A stretch of 64,000 nucleotides of DNA from Cordilura impudica (Eukaryota > Arthropoda > Insecta > Diptera > Scathophagidae): NCBI GenBank assembly GCA_963682025.1, contig OY821520.1, positions 138,578,738 to 138,642,737 on the forward strand, written 5' to 3'. Made by a program: the position numbers and the translations under genes. The notes beneath the pieces were generated by a model. The model was not told the origin of the DNA. It made no database searches and saw only the letters and a program-made list of their open reading frames with translations. Shown here piece after piece: positions 51,168 to 61,535 of this stretch (the first letter of the stretch is position 1; each line of letters begins with the position of its first letter).

Positions 51168-52760
51168 CGTGCACCTAATTAAGGACAGTAATATTTAATA
51201 TTTAAATTGTCATATTAAAGGTAATCTTCATTAAATAAACCGCTAAAATTTAACACTGTTCAGTTAATCCAACTCTGTTCATTTAAAATTAATCAATGGT
51301 AACACTATTTTACCGTTATTTTTTCTTTATCTTGTTTTTCATAATTTGTGAAATAAATTAATCGTGCACTAAATTAAGGACAGTGATAAATTTTTTAAAA
51401 TTTTAAATTCAGGTAAGTTTTAAATGTTACATTTCATTAATTGTGATTACATTGAGTATTTTTTCAGTATCTGAAAAGCATTTACTACTTGATTGAAATG
51501 GGTAAAAACACATCCTGTGATGTCAGTACTCGAAAGATTATTGTACAAATGCATCAGGATGGAAGCACTTACCGCGAAATCGAAACCGTCTTAAAAGTGT
51601 CTAAAACCATGGTTTTCCAAGCGGTGCAATATTTCAGAAAGCATTCGACTACAGAAAAGGTGGCCCGTAAACAAAGATGCCGAATTACAACTGCTCGTGA
51701 AGATGCACTAATTGTACGCGAGTCGAAAAAAATCCGCATAAATCAGCAATGAGATTCGGGTGGCAGTCTTTGGCGAAAATTAGGCAAAACCATCTGTAGA
51801 CACAGTAAAACGTCGATTGCGAGATGCTGGACTCTTTGGAAGAATTTCCCGAAAGAAGCCTCTATTGTCTGAGCGTAACTGAAACAAGTGACTAGAGTTT
51901 GCAAAAAAGTACCGCCATTGGACCGCTGTGGAATGGAAGAGTATTATTTTCGGACGAAACAAAAATTAATAGAGTCTCTCCTGATGGAAAAAACATGTTC
52001 GCCGGAAAAAGTTGAAAGAATTTGATCCAAAGTATACCCGGTCCACTTTGAAGCATGGAGGAGGATATATCATGCTTTGGGGTGCTATGTCGTCATGTGG
52101 TGTTGGGCCGCTGTACAAAATTGAGGGAAATATGGATAAGTTCCAGTATGCAAGAATCCTTAACGATACAATGCTGCCGTATGCTGACGAAAATATTCCA
52201 GTAACATGGATATTTCAACAAGATAATGATCCGAAGCATACGGCTCATTACGTGAAGCAATGGTTTTTAAACAATTCTTGAATGGCCTTCATGCAGGCCT
52301 GATCTCAATACGATTGAGAACCTATGGTAAGTTGTAAAGAGCAAAGTAAGCTCTTTAAAAATAAGCAATTTTGATAATCTCTACACCGAAACAAAGAAAG
52401 CTTGGGAAGACATTCCAAGTAGTGTATGTGAAAACTTGGTGAGCTCGATGCCACTCAGATGTCAAGCGGTTACTGATAATGGTTTCGCAACAAAATATTG
52501 ACTTTTTTTTAATAAATACAAGTTTTTTTTATCAAATTTAAAGTGTGTCATTAATTATGTGCACGACTGATATCAATCTTATTTTAAAATATGGCTCACA
52601 GTTTTATTAATATTAATTTATCTGGCACAATAAGCAGTTATTTTCTAAGATAGACAGTTAAATTAACTCAACTAGGACAAATTTTGAGAATATTGTACAA
52701 CCTTTAATATTATTTGCTTGAAGCTCACATGTTAGCATTGTGTCCTTAATTAGTTACACG
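51168..52760 (+). mobile_element. Tc1-like element with IR/DR termini, decayed
   Basis: The motif CGTGCACCTAATTAAGGACA lies at the left end (51168), 195 bp inside it (51363-51382, 18 of 20 alike), and inverted at 52546-52565 and at the right end (ending 52760). TA flanks both ends (51166-51167, 52761-52762). Two direct copies per ~200-bp TIR is the IR/DR layout of Sleeping Beauty/Paris/Minos-type elements. The transposase is frameshifted. Confidence 0.88.
51495..52500 (+). pseudogene. Tc1 transposase, DD34E type, frameshifted
   Basis: The start at 51498 (MGKNTSCDVSTRKIIVQMHQ) begins the paired DNA-binding domain with YREIETVLKVSKTMVFQAV. In further frames: SIIFSDETKIN (first Asp), KHGGGYIMLWGAMSSCGVGP, WIFQQDNDPKHTAHYV (second Asp) and PDLNTIENLW (catalytic Glu, 34 residues on), then a C-terminus ending FATKY. 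About five frameshifts or stops make it inactive. Confidence 0.85.
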
Positions 52761-52766
52761 TATCTG

Positions 52767-53330
52767 TAATTAAACACCTCAAAGATGAAGATTAATTTAT
52801 TTCTTGATTAATTTTGTTTTCTAATTTTCTTTGTTTCTTATCTCAATTTTTTATATTAATTTTTTATCTTTCGTGTTTTTTGTTATAAAATTAATTGATT
52901 TTCATTGAATTGCTGTTTTTTTAATAAATACATATAAAATCTTAAATAAACAATCCTTTGGTGATTTATATTAAATTCCTTATAATTTCAGCCCGTATTG
53001 CTCTCGAATCTGTTTCTTCGGTAAGTGCTTCAACATCTGCATTATCACCATCGTCGTAAATTGTATGCTCCCACTTGAGTCACTATCAAAATGTAGTTCG
53101 GTAGTTGGAAACATATTTTTCTTTTATAAATTTAAGTTATTAAAAATTTTAGTCACAAAAAAATTATTCAAATCAATTTTGTTTTGTAAATAAAAAACAA
53201 CTGCTTTTTATTCTCCTTCATTCGTACTACGGTTACCATTTAATAATGAAAAAATGGTATTTTATCATGAAAAAAGTAAACATAATACCAAATTATAAAC
53301 TATGGCAATAATGTAATTTGAGACAACAAA
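52767..53330. other. AT-rich DNA between Tc1 and LINE
   Basis: No gene recognised. Confidence 0.35.
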
Positions 53331-53384
53331 AAAGCAACGTAACAAAACGTAAGTCAGACAATTGTAATATAAAAACTCATTCGC

Positions 53385-54638
53385 TTACGTACTTGTCTGT
53401 ATAGCAGTCGTCTGCATGAGAACTTGCTTGTGATATGGAAACAGGCCATTAATAAAGTTTTCAAAAGAAAAACCAAGAAAATCCATCACATAGTTAGAGA
53501 CATGAGCCCTAGCCCTCAACTTGAAAATGTATCTAACAATCCGATTAAAAGTGAGATTGATACGCCTCAATAAATTGACATTAGTTACTGTAAACACTTC
53601 CATAGCATAAAGCAAATGCGACATCAAAAGAGCGCTAGCAACACGTTTTCTCATATTCAGAGGCAAACATAAGTCAAGCGACCACAGTCGTCTAATGGTG
53701 GTATTTACCCGCGCACAAACATAATCAATATGCTTCGAAAATCTTAATTGATCATCAAGGAAAATACCTAGACATTTCATCTCCGAAACGAAGTTAAGTC
53801 TAATACTATCCGCAGATGTATTCAAATTAAGACGATCAAACCCAAAACAAATTGCCTTAGTATTGTTTGAATTAATGTCCAACCCATTTTCACTCATCCA
53901 CCTACTAGTTTGGTTAAGATAAACTTCAATATTTACCTCTAAAACATCTAAAAAAAAACTGTTTCTCCGCCGAAAATAAAATCTGTACGTCATCCGCATA
54001 TACATACGTTTCTGCTAAGTTACCATCCATTACATTAAAAAAGTCGTTTAAATAAATCATAAATAAAATGGGACCAACAACAGATCCCTGAGGGACACCA
54101 CTTGTGACATGCAAAGTCCGCGAGATTCTACCTTCCACCGCGACAAATTGCGACCTTTCCGACAAATAAGAGTATGTCAATTTACAGGCAGACTTAGAAA
54201 AATTAAACATATTACATAATTTAGTTATTAATATAGTGTGCAGAACTTTATCAAAAGCCTTGAATAAATCTAAAGAAATCAACACACTGTTTTTCCTTTC
54301 ATTCAACTTTCGCCTTATAGAATCTGTAAGCCCAATAAGAAGAGTTGTAGTACTATGATTTTGTTTAAAACCCGATTGGTACGAATGAAGCAAATTATTA
54401 CGATTAATATAACTCATCATCTGATCCTTCATCAAATTGGAAAGAAAATTGGAAGAAAATTGGTTAGCTGATTTGAATTTCCATCTTTCAGAATCGGCAC
54501 TACACACGAAATTTTCCAATAGTTGGGGTAAGTTGAGGTCATAAATACTGTATTTATAATGTGCGTTAATGGGACAGAGATAAAACGAAATATTTCAATA
54601 AATTTAAGTGGTATGTCATCATGGTCAGCTGCATTCAA
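53385..54638 (-). pseudogene. CR1-like LINE reverse transcriptase (broken)
   Basis: Three overlapping minus-strand frames carry RT motifs in order: DDIPLKFIEIFRFISVPLTH, YQSGFKQNHSTTTLLIGLTD, SVLISLDLFKAFDKVLHT, GVPQGSVVGPILFMIYLNDF, TYVYADDVQILF (catalytic YADD), GLDINSNNTKAICFGF, MKCLGIFLDDQLRFSKHIDY, LLYAMEVFTVTNVNLLRRIN. The RNPQ/WNxLP tail present in the relatives at 20470 and 50111 is missing. 5' sequence is also lost, so the copy is truncated at both ends. Confidence 0.85.
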
Positions 54639-54865
54639 TATTTTTAATATTGATTCGGTTAAGACTCAAATAATATGTATATACAGTCATGTTAAAAATA
54701 ATATCAAAATAGTTAAAAACGAAACTGTTTTAATTTTCGAAAATTTATCAAAAAGATAATATAAAGTGTCTGCTGGGATGACGATGTGATAAAGAACTGT
54801 TATTAGTGCAAAAATATTTTGTACTGTTTCACAGTACAGTGTAGTGAGGAGGGGTCAAGAGTGTG

Positions 54866-55921
54866 CAAATATAGGGACGCGAATATTGAAGTGATTGTAT
54901 ATTTGAAAAATTTAGTTTTTTTTAAATATTTGCAGGCGATAAAGGTATTTTATATGAGATGGTATATAAATATAAATTGAAAAAGTAACCAGATAATGTA
55001 ATTTATTCAAGGACAGATGATAACATTGCAGCGACGAGCTTCGTAAACTAATAAAAAGGCTGCACAATCAGGGATTTTCATACCGAAACGTTGCATTGCT
55101 TTAAGCGAATGGCAGATAATGCAGAAAAAATATAAGATCCAGACAGAAACGCGTGGACGAAAATCATAATTATCTCAAACTCTTGAAAGAAATATGTGAG
55201 ATTTGTGAAAAAGAACCCCTTTACATCTTCTAATCAAATCAAAAAGGAATTTTCTTTGGATGTCGACACTTCCACTATTCGCAAAAGGCTAATAAATCAA
55301 AATTTAAAAGCAACGAGACCCAGAAAAGTACCTTTTTTTTTGTCCAAACGAAATGTTCATAGATTACTTTTTGCCAACCAGCATGCCAAGTGGCCAGTGG
55401 AGAAATGGTGCAATATCCTGTGGTCAGATTAGATCAAATCCTTCCTTTTTACCCTAACTGCGGTACTCATCACACGCACAGGCCAGTGAACACAAATTTC
55501 AAACCGCATTATACAGTTAAATCTGTAAAACACGGAGGAGGGTCAACTATGGTGTGGGGATATGCTTCTCTTATCAAGGTGTCGTTACGATATACCGAAT
55601 GAATGACAAAATGACAGCAGTAACTTATTGAAATATTTTAAACGAGGTTTTGTTGCCTTATGCTGAGGAAAGATTACGACCAGAAGCACACTTCGAAGTT
55701 ATCAAAGAAACGGTTCTCGGATTACATCAACGTAGTAAGCTGGCGTACTCGATTATCGGACCTGAATCCGATGGAATACTTGTGGCAAGAAGTGAAATTA
55801 GCAACAAAGTGTGATACACTCTGGTCAACGCAGTATTGAGGAAATATTTAAAAATGGTTTTCAAAAGAGGATTAGAATGTAAAATTTTTTCTTAAAAGCT
55901 CTGTAAATGTCCCTATATTGG
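54866..55921 (+). mobile_element. second Tc1-like element, decayed
   Basis: Terminal CAAATATAGGGAC (54866-54878) is inverted as GTCCCTATATTGG (55909-55921). Inside are transposase remnants. No exact TSD was seen. Confidence 0.7.
54990..55880 (+). pseudogene. Tc1 transposase remnants
   Basis: In broken frames: VKKNPFTSSNQIKKEFSLDV, STIRKRLINQNLKATRPRK (second HTH), HRLLFANQHAKW, CNILWSD (first Asp), SVKHGGGSTMVWGYAS, then ILNEVLLPYAEE and DLNPMEYLWQEVK (catalytic Glu). Many stops. It differs from the Tc1 at 51168. Confidence 0.8.
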
Positions 55922-56054
55922 AATAATTTTATTTTTATCTTAAAAATTAAAAACACTACTCCAAACTTAATGAAAATATCCTTTTTTTTTTTGTATTCTC
56001 ATGAAGTTTGAAAAAGACTACTTATTCAAAGTTGATTTAAAAAACAGAAATAAT

Positions 56055-57008
56055 CACCCCTGTTCTTGAAACCACTATCACAAAAAAAAAAAAAAACTTA
56101 AATGAAAAAATTCTTAAATCTACGAGTTTTTTTGCTGTTCTCTAATTTCAATAAGAATATTTTTTCTCGTTTTAATTCACATAGGAAAGGCTTTGTGAAA
56201 TAAAAAAAAAAATGCCCTTTTTTCTACTAAGCAGGTCTTAAGAGATAAAAAAAAACTAATTGATATTTAAACTCTAACATGTTTTTTATTGAACCTTGTC
56301 ATTATTTTAAAAAATTTGACATTAATTTTATGAAAAAAGATTTTAAAAAACGTCTACATTTTGCGCTGATTTAAAAAAAACTCGTAATAAGTGGTCGGTT
56401 AATAAAACACACTTTTTGCGATGATGCTGTTCTATAACTATCATAAAAACTTTTTATTTACACAATCTACTTTCCATTATAATTTTTTCAATTATAACAT
56501 AGATTTTTTTATGCATTAATTATTGCAAATAAAGGAATTAAAAAAATTTTTTTCATCAAATCACGTATTTTTATTTTTTTGCACATGTTCGAAATAGTAG
56601 TGATGCCAGTCAAATCCAATTTATTTGAATATCGAAATTTTTTTTGGTGATGCCTAACTTTTTAAAAATAGAAAAGTAATTTTTAATTGAATGAAATTGA
56701 AGAACAAAAACAATTAAATGAACAAATAAGTTGTTATTTTAAAAGAAAATATTTTTCTTTATACTTTTTCTATAAACTTAAGAAAAAACATGCACAAAAT
56801 ACTTAAAAGTTTTTTGTGAAACTGAATAAAGAACCATATGGCACCTCGGTTTCTAGATAACATATGTTCTTAACTCAAACATATGGTTCTTAACTCAAAC
56901 ATATGTTTCCATTAAATAAATAAAAAAGTGGTTTCAAGAAACCCAAAATTTCAATTTCATGTGATTTTAAATTCCCTCTTATTCAAATAACGTTTCAAGA
57001 ACAGGGCT
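56055..57008 (+). mobile_element. CCCTGTTCTTGAAAC repeat family, copy A
   Basis: It starts CACCCCTGTTCTTGAAACCA and ends with the inverse of AGCCCTGTTCTTGAAACG (at 57008). It is collinear with copies B and C: TTAAATCTACGAGTTTTTTT, GGCTTTGTGAAA, CTCTAACATGTTTTTTATTG, TGATGCCAGTCAAATCCAA, CCATATGGCACCTCGGTTTC. It has an internal duplicate of TTCTTAACTCAAACATATG. Non-coding. Confidence 0.8.
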
Positions 57009-57055
57009 GAATACTTTTTATTTTAGATTAAATGAAACCTTAATAATACCTGTTT

Positions 57056-57127
57056 TAATTTCAGTAATTGGAAGTTTATAATCAATTTAAATTCATAAAC
57101 ACGGACCAATTAATATCATCATAAGGA
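57056..57127 (-). ncRNA. U18-like box C/D snoRNA, copy 1
   Basis: Minus strand: box C ATGATGA (57116-57122), guide TTGGTCCGTGTTT (57097-57109) followed directly by D' ATGA (57093-57096), box D CTGA (57061-57064). The guide pairs with 28S AAACACGGACCAA, as in U18. It lies about 80 nt after the donor of exon 5. Copy 2 at 49381-49453 shares over 40 nt of the central region. Confidence 0.85.
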
Positions 57128-57205
57128 GAACCCCCACCCTCTTTTCGGGGAAATTTCATTTTTCTATGTATATAATTTTTCGCACACACACACAAAAAAA
57201 CTTAC

Positions 57206-57261
57206 CTTATTCAAAAAGTTGTATATTATCAGCATTACTCAAGTTGATAAACTTTTTAAAT
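57206..57261 (-). ncRNA. snoRNA host gene, exon 5 (56 nt)
   Basis: Acceptor TTTGGTTTACAG and donor GTAAGT on the minus strand. TAA stops in the only long frame argue against coding. Confidence 0.6.
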
Positions 57262-57331
57262 CTGTAAACCAAAATAAAATAAGTTAGTTAACATGATTTA
57301 ATTTCTGGACATAATTGTAAAGAACTTGAAA

Positions 57332-57412
57332 CAAATCAGTACGCAAGAATGCGCGCAGCCGAATGTTCTATAGTCATTATATGATCATACGGTAACTTTT
57401 GTCATCATTTTG
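57332..57412 (-). ncRNA. box C/D snoRNA, intron 4
   Basis: Minus strand: box C ATGATGA (57402-57408) and box D CTGA (57336-57339) with a CAAA/TTTG terminal stem. AAAAGTTACCGTATGATCA and CATTCGGCTGCGCGCA are shared with the neighbour at 57598-57682. C'-like AATGAC. The likely guide before D is GCGCATTCTTGCGTA; the rRNA target was not identified. Confidence 0.75.
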
Positions 57413-57463
57413 AATTTTGAAAATTTTGTTAAAATTCATTAAAAAAAAAAAAATAAACGTACC

Positions 57464-57523
57464 TCTTGTGCTCAGTTAAAAATTATTAAAGAAATTTATT
57501 CCAGTCAGATTTCTAATGCGGTC
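57464..57523 (-). ncRNA. snoRNA host gene, exon 4 (60 nt)
   Basis: Acceptor TTTTATTTTCAG and donor GTACGT on the minus strand. All three frames contain stops, the clearest sign that the transcript is non-coding. Confidence 0.6.
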
Positions 57524-57597
57524 TGAAAATAAAAAAATATAGAAAATTAGATTTAATATTAACAATTAAACCACAGATTTTTTTTGCATTTAAAAGA

Positions 57598-57682
57598 AAA
57601 ATCAGAACGCAATAAAAATTGCGCGCAGCCGAATGTTTTATAGTCATTATTTGATCATACGGTAACTTTTGTCATCATTTAG
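57598..57682 (-). ncRNA. box C/D snoRNA, intron 3
   Basis: Minus strand: box C ATGATGA (57672-57678), box D CTGA (57602-57605). About 60 nt after box C are near identical to 57332-57412, but the last 17 nt before box D differ (TTTTTATTGCGTT), so the D-guide may have diverged after duplication. The terminal stem is weaker. Confidence 0.7.
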
Positions 57683-57786
57683 AAAATTTGAATTTTAAAC
57701 AGAATTCAATCAAATAAAAACTATTTCTAAATCAATAAAATATTGTCCAGAAAATACTTTTTTTTTTAATTTTTTTTTTAACTTAC

Positions 57787-57841
57787 CTTAATCCAAATGA
57801 CAGGAAATGAAATTTAAACATGTTCACACTTATGCAACCGT
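57787..57841 (-). ncRNA. snoRNA host gene, exon 3 (55 nt)
   Basis: Acceptor TTTTATTTCTAG, donor GTAAGT on the minus strand. Confidence 0.55.
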
Positions 57842-57929
57842 CTAGAAATAAAAGAATAATTTGTGTGTTTAATTAAAAGATGGAATGAATTATGATTCAC
57901 AAAAAAAAAAAAAAAAAAAAAAAAACAAC

Positions 57930-57960
57930 TATCAGAACATACGGTAACTTCTGTCTTTTT
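57930..57960 (-). ncRNA. interrupted third copy of the intron-3/4 snoRNA
   Basis: AAGTTACCGTATGTTCTGAT on the minus strand keeps the conserved guide and a CTGA box. The box C half is separated by a 232-bp MITE (57976-58207), so this snoRNA is probably inactivated. Confidence 0.45.
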
Positions 57961-57975
57961 GTATTTGGATTAAAT

Positions 57976-58207
57976 CTGGGGCCAAATCACCGCATTCGTT
58001 ATCGAAATTTTTCGATCGAAATCATTTTTTATTTCCCAAAATAAAATGTTAAGAATAATTCTTTCTCACAGTTGAAGAATTATGCCCCCTGGTTAAGAAG
58101 AAAAGCAAATCGTGATCGAGCGTTTGTCCGTCTTCTTCAAATATTAAACCAAAATATGGAATTTCGATTGATTTTACTCGATATCGAATGCGGTAATTTG
58201 GCCCCTG
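57976..58207. mobile_element. 232-bp MITE, GGGGCCAAAT termini
   Basis: GGGGCCAAATCACCGCATTC (57976) and its inverse (GAATGCGGTAATTTGGCCCC, ending 58207). TTATCGAAATTTTTCGATCG lies inside. A relative fragment is at 48104. Confidence 0.85.
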
Positions 58208-58351
58208 TTTATTGTAATAATCACAAGATTAAATTATAAAATACAATTGCAATCCATATAAGGAACTGAACCACATTTTAAAAAATAAAAAATATTAACT
58301 TTGATTAAAGTTGAAAAATTTGTTTTTTTAAGTTAAATAAAAAATAATTAC

Positions 58352-58404
58352 CTCTGTTTCCACCGGCTATTATAAGCCAAAATTGGACAGCGTTGGTGTA
58401 GATT
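58352..58404 (-). ncRNA. snoRNA host gene, exon 2 (53 nt)
   Basis: Acceptor TATATTTTTCAG, donor GTAATT on the minus strand. Confidence 0.55.
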
Positions 58405-58535
58405 CTGAAAAATATAATAGAATTCATGAATAATATATATTGCAGCAACTTCAATACTAAACAAATTTGGCGAAATGTTTAAAAATCTCATGACGGTATT
58501 GTCAACATAGAATATAATTTGTTTAGGTAAGGGAT

Positions 58536-58604
58536 TATATTCAGGAATTAGATCCGCAGTTATAATCATTGATTAATACTGAATATTTGTATATCATCCA
58601 CACT
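58536..58604 (-). ncRNA. candidate box C/D snoRNA, intron 1
   Basis: Minus strand: GGATGATA (imperfect box C, 58592-58599), C'-like AATGATTA, guide-like ACTGCGGATCTAATTC directly before box D CTGA (58541-58544). Position inside the intron supports it; the box C mismatch lowers confidence. Confidence 0.45.
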
Positions 58605-58732
58605 CATGAATTTGGTTTCAGCATAATCTTTAATAACCGATTAAGGTAAAAATGATGGTGGGATATATACAAAATTTAGCATCGGTATTATTTATATACT
58701 AATTAAATTATGCATTGCACACTTTTACTCAC

Positions 58733-58768
58733 CTTAATGTTGGACATCCTTTATAGCTCAAAAGAAAT
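58733..58768 (-). ncRNA. snoRNA host gene, first recognised exon (36 nt)
   Basis: Acceptor TTATTTGCAG, donor GTGAGT on the minus strand. As it has an acceptor, a further upstream exon must exist beyond 58770. Confidence 0.55.
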
Positions 58769-58779
58769 CTGCAAATAAA

Positions 58780-59480
58780 AAATGCGTAACATATTTTAAA
58801 ACAATTTAGAAAAATCATACAAAACAAATCAAATATGGGAAACTAATTTGAAAAGAATGAATAACCCTCAAAAACATTTGAAGACAAATTGAGTTTTATG
58901 AATTTACAAGGTAATAAATAACTTTTGATGTCACAAAACTAAAACATTTTGTGTATTCGAAGGTCGTTCGTTATCTTTTAATACAATATAGAAAAGGAAA
59001 ATCAATATTCGAAATTGAAACTTCTATTTCACGTGCAAATTAGAATGCCGGAGTATACACATGTGCACTAGAGTGGTCCTACGTTATATCGACATTTTTT
59101 CAAATTGCGATTTTGGGGAGAGACGGGGTCCAGGTTGTTTCCTTTATATATAAAACTAATAAATGTGAAGTTTGGGGACAATAGGATAAAGAAAAGTTGC
59201 GCCGAAAATCGATTGAAAATTTCAAGTGTGTTTCTATCTATATGGGGAAAATATGACTTTTCAGATTTTACGATAATTTCGTTCTATAGTTAAATTCTTC
59301 CGACTATTGTTATATAAATCGGGATCAGTATTAAATTATATTTTGAAAAAGCTATAAAACCTCAAAATCGAATAAAAATTCGCCAAGCAAAAATAAAAAA
59401 AAACTAGGTCATGAAATTTGATGACATTTTTTTCAACTTTGAGAAATTGATTAAAGCCATAATTTTTTTTTTTGGTCTCT
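58780..59480. other. AT-rich DNA, possible upstream region of host gene
   Basis: No element or gene recognised. The first exon and promoter of the snoRNA host gene are expected in or beyond this stretch. Confidence 0.35.
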
Positions 59481-59486
59481 ATACTT

Positions 59487-60420
59487 AGCCCTGTTCTTGA
59501 AACGTTGTTATTTGAATAAGAGTGAATTTAAAATTACATGAAATTGAAATTTTGGGTTTCTTGAAACCACTTTTTTTATTTATTTAATGGAAACATATGT
59601 TTGAGTTTAGAACCATATGTTTGAGTTAAGAACATATGTTATCTAGAAACCGAGGTGCCATATGGTTCTTTATTCAGTTTCACAAAAAACTTTGAAATAT
59701 TTTGTGCATCTTTTTTCTTAAGTTTATAGAAAAAGTATAAAGAAAAATATTTTCTTTTAAAATAACAACTTATTTGTTGATTTAATTGTTTTTGTTCTTC
59801 AATTTCATTCAATTAAAAATGACTTTTCTATTTTTAAAAAGTTAGGCATCACCAAAAAGTTTCGATATTCAAATAAATTGAATTTGACTGGCATCACTAC
59901 TGTTTCGAACTTATGCAAAAAAAATAAAAATATCTGATTTGATGAAAAATTTTTTTTTTAATTCCTTTATTTGCAATAATTAGTGTATAAAGAATCTATG
60001 TTATAATTGAAAAAATTATAATGGAAAATAGATTGTGTAAATAAAAAGTTTTTATTATAGTTATAGAACAGCATCATCGCAAAAAGTGTGTTTTATTAAC
60101 ATCGACCACTTATTACAAGTTTTTTTTTTTTAAATCAGCGCAAAATGTAGATGTTTTTAAAACCGTTTTTTTTTTCATAAAATTAATGTCTAATTTTTTA
60201 AAATAATGACAAGGTTCAATAAAAAACATGTTAGAGTTTAAATATCAATTAGTTTTTTTATCTCTATTTGTTTTGATTTCACAAAGCCTTTTCTATGTGA
60301 ATTAAAACGAGAAAAAATATTCTTATTGAAATTAGAGAACAGCAAAAAACTCGTAGATTTAAAAATTTTTTCATTTACGAGTTTGTTTTTTTTGTGATAG
60401 TGGTTTCAAGAACAGGGGTG
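59487..60420 (-). mobile_element. CCCTGTTCTTGAAAC repeat family, copy B (inverted)
   Basis: Inverted relative to copies A and C: it begins AGCCCTGTTCTTGAAACG and ends GTTTCAAGAACAGGGGTG. It shares the same internal blocks. A second copy of its last 36 bp stands after the adjoining Helentron-like repeat. Confidence 0.8.
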
Positions 60421-60422
60421 TT

Positions 60423-61195
60423 TATACCCTATACCACTATGTGGTTTGGGTATAATGACTTTGTGCTGCTGTTTGTAACAACCAAAAATATTTGACCTAG
60501 ACCCATCTTTAATTATACCGATCGAATCAGAATCACTTTCTGAGTTGATTTAACAATGTCCGTCCGTCCGTCCGTCTGTGTGTCCATGTAAAGCTTGTAA
60601 TCAAACTGCAGGTCGCAAATATGAATATATTTTGATGAAATTTGGTACATAAGCTTTTATCGGCCATGGGATGAACGCTATTGAAATTGGTGAGAATCGG
60701 TCCATGTTCAGACCTAGCCCCCATACAAATTACCCATATGAAATCGACATAAATTGCCATAAGATCCAAATTGTCATATAGATATTACTCAAATTGGGTT
60801 TGTATGCGTTCATTACATCCACTAATGAGTAGTCCAAAAATGATCCCTTTGACCCCATATAGAGCTGCTTCCCGATCTTCACTTAAATCTATTAAAAAAC
60901 AAAAATATTGAACTGATTCTTCTCAAATTTTGTTTGTACATATTTTTGCAAAATACAAGACTTTACCAAACATGATCAGGATCGGTCCATTTTTGGACCT
61001 AGTCCCTTTATAGATATAGCATCCGATATGAATTTTTTCATATCTGCAGCCAAAAAAATTAATAAAAATCCCACTCAAATTTGGTTTTTGCTTATTTTCA
61101 ATGTCCAGTTAGTTGGGCCTAAGAGATAGGGTTTCTAAACGCATGGTATAGGGTATCGTATAGTCGGTCTAGACCGACTATAATTTTCTTACTTG
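60423..61195 (+). repeat. Helentron/DINE-like repeat, best-preserved copy
   Basis: Start TATACCCTATACCACTATG, GTCCGTCCGTCCGTC, end CATGGTATAGGGTATCG, perfect palindrome AGTCGGTCTAGACCGACT, then ATAATTTTCTTACTTG. It is flanked by 36-bp direct repeats (60385-60420 and 61195-61231). Confidence 0.85.
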
Positions 61196-61231
61196 TTTTT
61201 TTTTGTGATAGTGGTTTCAAGAACAGGGGTG

Positions 61232-61535
61232 AGTTGACTTGCTCAGATATGAAGTATTTTTTTTTATTACCACGTTGTTAACCTATTGCGCATTGAGACC
61301 GAAAATGGGAAATTTTTTGAATAAAATTTTGAAAACTTCTTTTGAAGTTTTAAAAAATTTTCATAAACAACATTTAAAAAAATGGATCTGGCACTTTAAG
61401 GTTTCGTTAAATACATGTTAGAGATCAACTGTGTGAATTTTTCGATAAATCCCTATGCCAGAATTTTTGCGTATTTCGAGAAAAACTGGATTTTTGTGAA
61501 ATATTCTGTATATGTAATCTTTCTAAATTCTTTAT
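61232..61535. other. spacer between repeats
   Basis: AT-rich, no recognised feature. Confidence 0.4.

Larger units (their letters stand above)
49552..58768 (-). ncRNA. snoRNA host gene (UHG-like), six tiny exons
   Basis: Minus-strand exons 58733-58768, 58352-58404, 57787-57841, 57464-57523, 57206-57261 and 49552-49596 (36-60 nt) each have a pyrimidine-rich AG acceptor and a GTAAGT/GTGAGT/GTACGT/GTAATT donor. Stops occur in every frame in some exons (57464-57523), so they do not make a protein. Introns carry box C/D candidates, some of them tandem duplicates. Non-coding hosts with short exons and one snoRNA per intron are known in Drosophila (dUHG genes). Intron 5 has grown to 7.6 kb by insertion of two Tc1 elements, LINEs, a Harbinger relic and a MITE-like repeat. 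The promoter is upstream of 58770, not identified. The gene may extend to 46.5 kb. Confidence 0.7.

Noticed and set aside
57347..57680. CRISPR-like direct repeats
   Set aside because: Two ~60-nt repeats only, in a eukaryotic genome, with box C/D motifs: duplicated snoRNAs.
49552..58768. A micro-exon protein gene
   Set aside because: Exons 1-3 join in an open frame, but exon 4 has stops in all frames and exon 5 ends in a stop. The introns hold box C/D snoRNAs, so a non-coding host explains the data better.
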